A DNA stretch of 64,000 bases. Source: Strongylocentrotus droebachiensis. Taxonomy: Eukaryota > Echinodermata > Echinoidea > Camarodonta > Strongylocentrotidae. The DNA is taken from positions 372,001-436,000 of the forward strand of contig JAVYIG010000709.1 in the NCBI GenBank assembly GCA_035222895.1, read 5' to 3'. Made by a program: the position numbers and the translations under genes. Shown piece by piece: positions 55,401 through 62,528 of this stretch. Numbering within the stretch: the first letter of the stretch is position 1; every line of letters starts with the position of its first letter. The notes below the pieces were generated by a model. That model ran no database searches. It saw only the letters and a list, made by a program, of their open reading frames with translations, and was not told the origin of the DNA.

Positions 55401-56767
55401 TAAGTAGATTTTTGTTACCTTATTTTGTTTTATTTGCAATGTGATTAAAGAATGATATCTCTTGTAGATAAACAAGGGAATGTATTTATTTTCTTTTATT
55501 CTGATCAGAGTGGCTAGCTTATCAAAGATTATCAGAAATCTTGCCTAAAATGTGGACAATAAATTTTAAATGTCTGATCCCGATAGCAATATTTATTTTC
55601 TGACGACATGTAAGATTAAGTCAGTTTATGTGTAGAGTGTACATATACATGTACTTGTAAGCCCAACACACCATGACTATATACTTCTCTTTAAGCTTGA
55701 TTATATGCCATGTATTAATTTGCACACACTTAACCCTAATAAGGCCGGGCTATTTGAAGTCTTACTTAAGATCTCGGCCGTAAAACGGCCGATCTCCGCG
55801 AAAATTTGCACGCATGTCAAGTGAAGTGTATTGAACAATATGATAATTTCAATTTTTTGAAAAAAATCACTCATTTGCATATTTATGGTAATTTATGCAA
55901 ATAAGTTCATAAAATCACATTTTTACCCATAAATCATATATTATTCATATTTAAACATTTTTTTTCACTACATATATTCATTGGACCATTTGGAACAATA
56001 ATACGACAAAAAAATTAGGAAGAGCCAGCTTATTCCTTATGTTATCTCTTGTTTTGTTAATTTCTTATGTATTTCATTGTTTTTTAACTGATGTATGTTA
56101 TTGTTTTTGTTGTTTTATTTCCTTTTTTCCTACAATTCAACTATTTTGACTCCCAAAACAACCACCTAAACTTTAAACAAGACCCAATAACCAATGTTCG
56201 ATCTATTTTTAGGAAAAATGACATTTCCATATGTTTTGTACACAAATCACAAAAATGAGCGATTTTCGGGCTGACATGCAAGAACAAAAGGTCACGTGAC
56301 CTTGTAACTATAGGTCTGATTTTTTTTTTTTTTTTTTCAAAGATGCGCAAGACTCTAAAGAAAAAAGTCAGCGAGTGGCGGGGCGCCATCCATATGCGTT
56401 CTCGAACAATCAGAAAAATCGTGGAGGGGGGGGGGGCCATAATCCCCCCCCCCGGCCTTATTAGGGTTAATGAATAGATCAATAGCAAGTGACTCCTGCA
56501 TGTAGAGTAAGTCTAATAAAAAGAGAGAGCATAAGCAGTGTTGTATTGACGCATACTCTTCAATTTTTATCCATTTCTTTGAATGATTTGCCTTTCAGCT
56601 GACGATAGTAGTCAGTGATGGCGGAGATCCGGCTAACATAGCAACGGTTCCTCTCTCAATCTTGCTCAGAGTGGAGAAACCCATCTTCCCTGATAACGTC
56701 ATCATGTAAGTTGGAGTGAGAAAATCTTGATTCATTTGTGGGAAGTGGGAAGATGTACATGTAACGT

Positions 56768-56815
<48 letters not shown>

Positions 56816-59800
56816 GGAGAGAGAGAGAGAGAGAGAGAAAGAGTAGGAGAGAAAGATAAAAAGAAAGGGAGAGAGAGAGGGACAAGAAAGGGAAGAGAGA
56901 GAAAGAGTAGGAGAGAAAGAAAAAAGAAGGGGAGAGTGAAGATGAAAGGAAAGAGATAAAGAGAGGGAGATGGAAAGAGAGGGGGATATTGAGAGAGAGA
57001 GAGGGGGGATTGAGGAGAGAGTAAGAGGTGAAAATAAGGAGAAATGTAATTAAATTTGTGGAAAGGGATAACAAAAAAGGAATGATGAAATGAAGAAGAA
57101 GAGAGAGTGACGAGTGGAACAATCATTTTAAAAAGCATATAAATCCAGGTGTTTTGTCATTTTCATTCCATGTATAGTGTGGATGATGTGATGGAGGAAG
57201 AGGAACCAGGCGTTGTGGTGGCTGTCATCGAAGCCCAGGCCAATACAGGAGATGTTATTTTATACACCATAGTCAATTCAACTGACCCAAGTAAGTTGTC
57301 AAGAACTCTTAATCTAATCTCATGCTTTAATTTATTTAGACCTATATAATACCACTTCAGATGCTGATGCTGATGCTGTTAATTCTGCTGTAAACAGTAC
57401 AATATAATTATAGTAATTGAAATGATAATGATGAGGAGGAGGAGGAGGAGGATGGTAATGGTGTTGATGGTAATAATAATAACAACAACAACAACAATAA
57501 TATTGAAAATGATATGAATTCATGAATACATTCTACTGTACTTATTATCACTACTTCTACAACTATTATAAATGTACTTTACAGTACTACTTCGGTTACT
57601 AATTGCACTTTTATACATAACGAATATAAAATATTAATAATGATGATACTAGATCAGATTTGTAAGACAACAGAATCACTTAAAATTAAATGCTCAAGAC
57701 GTGCTAGTGCAAAAGATGGAAAAACATACAGACAAAAAAGTACCATTTGCCTGGGATACAACAGAAAAGAAGAGGAAAAAGTACAATCGTTGTAATTGAT
57801 TGTTAATATACTATTACTTTCACCTGCATGTACTGTACATTTGCAAATATTCATGACATCTGATAATTCTTTCTACAGGTGCCTTTACAATGAATACAAC
57901 CGACAACGTAGCAACGATCTACACGGATATGACTCTTGACCGTGAACAAGTGAACAACTACTCTATCTCAGTCCAGGCCAACATACAAGGGGCTACACCG
58001 GATGAAAACAATCTACCGGAGCAGACTGGTCGGAGAAAGAGGCGCCAAGCAGGTAAATTAATAGCAGGTACAAGAACAATGTACCCTGTTTTTGTACAAA
58101 GTTCCTTATTTGTCTGCTCTGTTTTGGCTTGCCTTTCAGACTAGATTCAAGGAGTACATGAGCAGAAAGAGAAAATGACAAAAGTTTGATTAATATTGGT
58201 GCCTTACAAACAGTGTAAATTTGTTCAAATGTTTTTTAGAGTAACTTTATCAACAAAATCATTAAATTGGCAATGCAAAGTTGAATGTAATATTACTATT
58301 TTCACAAATTATTATTGCTATACTCTTGTTTTTGTTACTCTTACAGATAAATTGAGAAAAAAAAAGAATTTTAAAGAGGCAGAGTAACGTAAGAGTGAAA
58401 GACAATATTGATTTTGATCAAACAAAACCTAATACCAAGGGTTTTTTTTCATCTTGACATCTTCAATTTTTCACCTCATAGATCTCTTCTCAGAAGTAGC
58501 TGAGCCTACCGACCCAAACGTTGTCTACATCTACGTGAATGTTGCAGATATCAATGACAACGGTCCCTACTTTCTCAAGGAGAACTTTTACGCTGGGGTC
58601 TCTACCGTAGCCAGGGTCGGGACACAGGTCATTGCAGTTGAGGTAAATATATCAATATAAAGAAGGCATTTTCAAATATTCTATGGTACTGGATGAGATT
58701 GTTTGCTGAAATAGTTGCTCAGTTATGGACATGGTTATTTGTTATTTGAAACCAATGCAAAATAAAATCACATCAGAAGAATTTGGCATGTCCCAGTGTA
58801 TGTGTAGTAAATGTCTGAGCTAGTTTAAATTTCATCACTCCTAGTTTCGTACCCAGCAGAGGCAGAGACCTGCATCTTAGCTCTGCGTTATCACTTTATG
58901 ATGACATTTTGACATAATTTAGGCTATTAATATCAAATCTTCAAAATTAGACATTTAATAGTTATTGAAATAAGAGATTTGATTTAAAAAACACATGATA
59001 GATAAAGCTTAATAGTGATCATGTTTGCCAACATAAATGTCAATGTAGGTGTCCAACTAAACTGTATATCTATATGAGAGAGTGCAATAGATTGACCTAT
59101 GATTATGATTATGGGGAGTTACAGTTATCTCTCTCGACATGTAATATCAGGCATGGTGGCTCAGTGCTTAGAGCACCTGCCTCATGAACGGGAGGTCGTG
59201 GGTTCGAACCCCGGCCGAGTCACACCGAACACTTATAACAATGGGACCTTCTGCCTTCTAGCTAGGCACTCAGCATATTAGATTGGAGAAGGGTAGTAAT
59301 AACATATTATGTTATGCAGGGCCCGCTGGAAGAGCAGTTTTATAACTGAAGGGGCTACCCTGGGTAAATAAAACATTATTATTATTATCTTCCTCCAGGC
59401 CTTTGACGATGATGAGGGAGAAAACGGTGTATCCACCTACTCCATTGTTGCTGTGGTACAAGGAGAGCCTTTGTTTAGGGTAGACCGAGCTACAGGGATC
59501 TTCAGTACGATTCAGAGTCTAGAGGGCGAAGAAGCCGGCAGTCAGTTTGAATATACCGTCCTGGCGGAAGATCCAAACAATAACTTCACCATAGCGGAGA
59601 CCATGGTCAAGGTAGTCTAGATATTCATCCCTTCATTTTCTAGATATTCATCCCTTCATTTTCTAGATAGTCATCCTTCATGGCATCAGCTCCTGCTCTG
59701 CGGAATTCTACTAGAAATATATATTCTCTTGATTCTTTAAAGAAAGCCCCTAAGGCCTATCTTTTTTGGCAGTTGTGTTGTATATTTCTTCATTATGTTT

Positions 59801-60948
59801 ATGTTATCCAAGTCAAACTGTAAAGCATATAGAGAATTGGGTTTTTTTTTAAAGAAAAATTATTAAACAGTTGAACCTAAACCTAAGTTTAAAAACCTAC
59901 ACCTACCGGGTATCTGTTTTTAAATATGAAAATTCAAGATTCATTCAAAGATGTGCATGTATGATATCAACAAAGAACCCAGCTATTGCAAGAAGTAGAT
60001 CCAGAGAAATATCATGCCTTAATTGTATGAGAGCAAAGAATCAAATGACGGAATATTGTATTTGTGAAATGCTACAATATTTTGTGAGGTCTAAACAGTG
60101 AACCCTTTAGCTATAGGAACTGAGTTATTCCTCTATTAAGCCATTTGGAATCAGTAGATTCAACATTCAATATTCATATATGTACAAGTATCTCCATGCC
60201 AATGTATACTCAAGACACTACAGAAACATACACCATAGTCCGTGGCTTAAAGCCTGTCTGCACTAGTTTGGCCTGGGGTATTAGACCACCCTGCAGGTCA
60301 CTGACAGGTGGTTATCTCATCAACTCAGCTCTCAATTAACATAAGAAAAAGAGGATCATGGGGAACCAACGGGCACTGCTTATGCATTGTTCAGAGATGC
60401 CAACTTTTGGAAAACAGAAATAGGGAGGATTTGTAGCGGACACCAAATAATGTGCGCTATCTCGAGCGCGTAGCGCACATCTCGAGGGCGTAACGCCCGA
60501 CCCATGCGGCCGGGGTCCAGGGCCCGCCTTAGGGCCCTGGAAGCTCTGGAGTTCTAGATGCTCTCTGGTGCAATCTGAGCCTTATTTTGCAGCATTTTAC
60601 ATGTGTATTTAGTTCAATAATTCCCACTTTTTTTTTAAATAACATACAAATTGTACAAAATGCATGATGAATTCCTTTCATATATATGATACTGTGTTCG
60701 GTCTTATACTTCTGATACCATTTCTTGGTCTTCTTTAGCTGATTTTCCGCCATTTGAATTCTGTGTCAATATCCACGCATTGGTTACGGCGATCCATATG
60801 CTGAAACAATCTTTCGCTACTCTTAATTTGTCTTTTAATATAGTGGATTTACTACATGCTAAAGTTAACAGACGATATTTCTCATTCAATTCACACAGAT
60901 ATAAATACTGATAAGCGCCAAAAAAAAAAAAAATAATAATAATAATAA

Positions 60949-61010
<62 letters not shown>

Positions 61011-62497
61011 TTTTTTTTTTTTTTTTAATAAATCGGGAGGATAAGGATGGTGATCGTAAGGTCGGGAGTTGGGGTGAATTATCGGGAGCCTCCCGATAAA
61101 ATCGGGAGGGTTGGCATCTCTGCATTGTTTTCTATATAGAGGGAGCAAGTAGCTACAAGTAGTACAATGGGGCTTTAAGTTGCATCATGAAAAGAAAGGC
61201 TGAAGGCATTCAAGGAATTCTTTCCACCAGGTAACCATCTAGTTGTCCTACTTCTTGATCTTCATGCAGATATCTCTGATCGACAACTCCCATCGCGCCA
61301 TCCTGGCTGGTAACATCGACCCTGACCTCATGAGAGAGAACCAGGACGCCCTCTCTGAAGTCCTTTCAGATGCCCTCACTGCTGATGTGTACATCGAGGA
61401 TGTGAGCCAGAGAGAGGTCGGAAACGGTCTGGACCCGACAGGATCGGACGTCCTTTTCTATGCCCTCGACACCAATGGGGACCCAATACCAGGAAATGAC
61501 ATGGTGGAGTAAGTACCCCTTGATGAAATCCAAACAATATACTTGCTTGCAGGTTGCTTCGGTTCTTTTACTTAATTTGCAAAACTTCTGTGTGCAAATG
61601 TTATTGCTTTCTGGTGTCCAAAACAGACTTTATCTGTATTTGCTAAGATGTTAAGACAATTTCATTTTGGAATAGAAATTCATCTGCACATTTACCTAAT
61701 GAAATATCAGTCAAACCTTCCATAATACATCACATGTTAAACGAAAAATTGCTAAAACATGTTTCCTTTTCTGTGTAATAAATATTCATGTCAAATATCT
61801 GAATAACCATTATGGGATTTTATTTTCAAAAAAGAAAAAAGATTAGCTTTTCATAATTTGACAGACCTGTGTTTCATATCTCCTAATATAAAAATATCTA
61901 CAGAATATTTGTTATCTTGGACTTCTTTTTTACTTCCATACATGTATCTACATTTTTAAAATTTGATTCACCATCATTCAATGCTAAAAATAAACATTTT
62001 GTTCCCCTCTAGGATCCTACTATCTCAAAACACCTCACTCAACGAGCGCTATTCAACCATCGTGGAGAATAAGACTATTACGGACATCAGGAGACCTACC
62101 CAAGCAACGACGGGCCCAGGAGTATCCCCAAACGGTAATGGCCCTACGGTGGAAGCCATTGCTCTCATATGCCTGGCTTGTGTGCTCTTCATCTGCGTGG
62201 TCATAGCCATCGGCGTGGTCATCATATCATGGAAGAAGTAAGTGGATGATGAGGAGGAAGAGAAGAAGGAGCACGGCGATAATAGTGATGATGATGATGA
62301 CGAAGATGAGGAGGGTGATGATGATGATGACGAAGATGAGGAGGGTGATGATGATGATGATGATGGTGATGACAAGGATGATGATGATGATGATGATTTT
62401 GATGATGATGATAATGATGATGATGATGATGGTGATGACAAGGATGAGGATGATGATGATGTTTATGATGATGACGATGATGATCATGGTGATGACA

Positions 62498-62528
<31 letters not shown>

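Noticed and set aside
56595..57138. Ser/Leu/Phe-rich minus-strand frames
   Set aside because: Translation of a GA repeat that also overlaps the EC9 exon antisense.
59155..59225. Possible tRNA gene
   Set aside because: Same reasons; it is the head of a SINE with an ATT tail.
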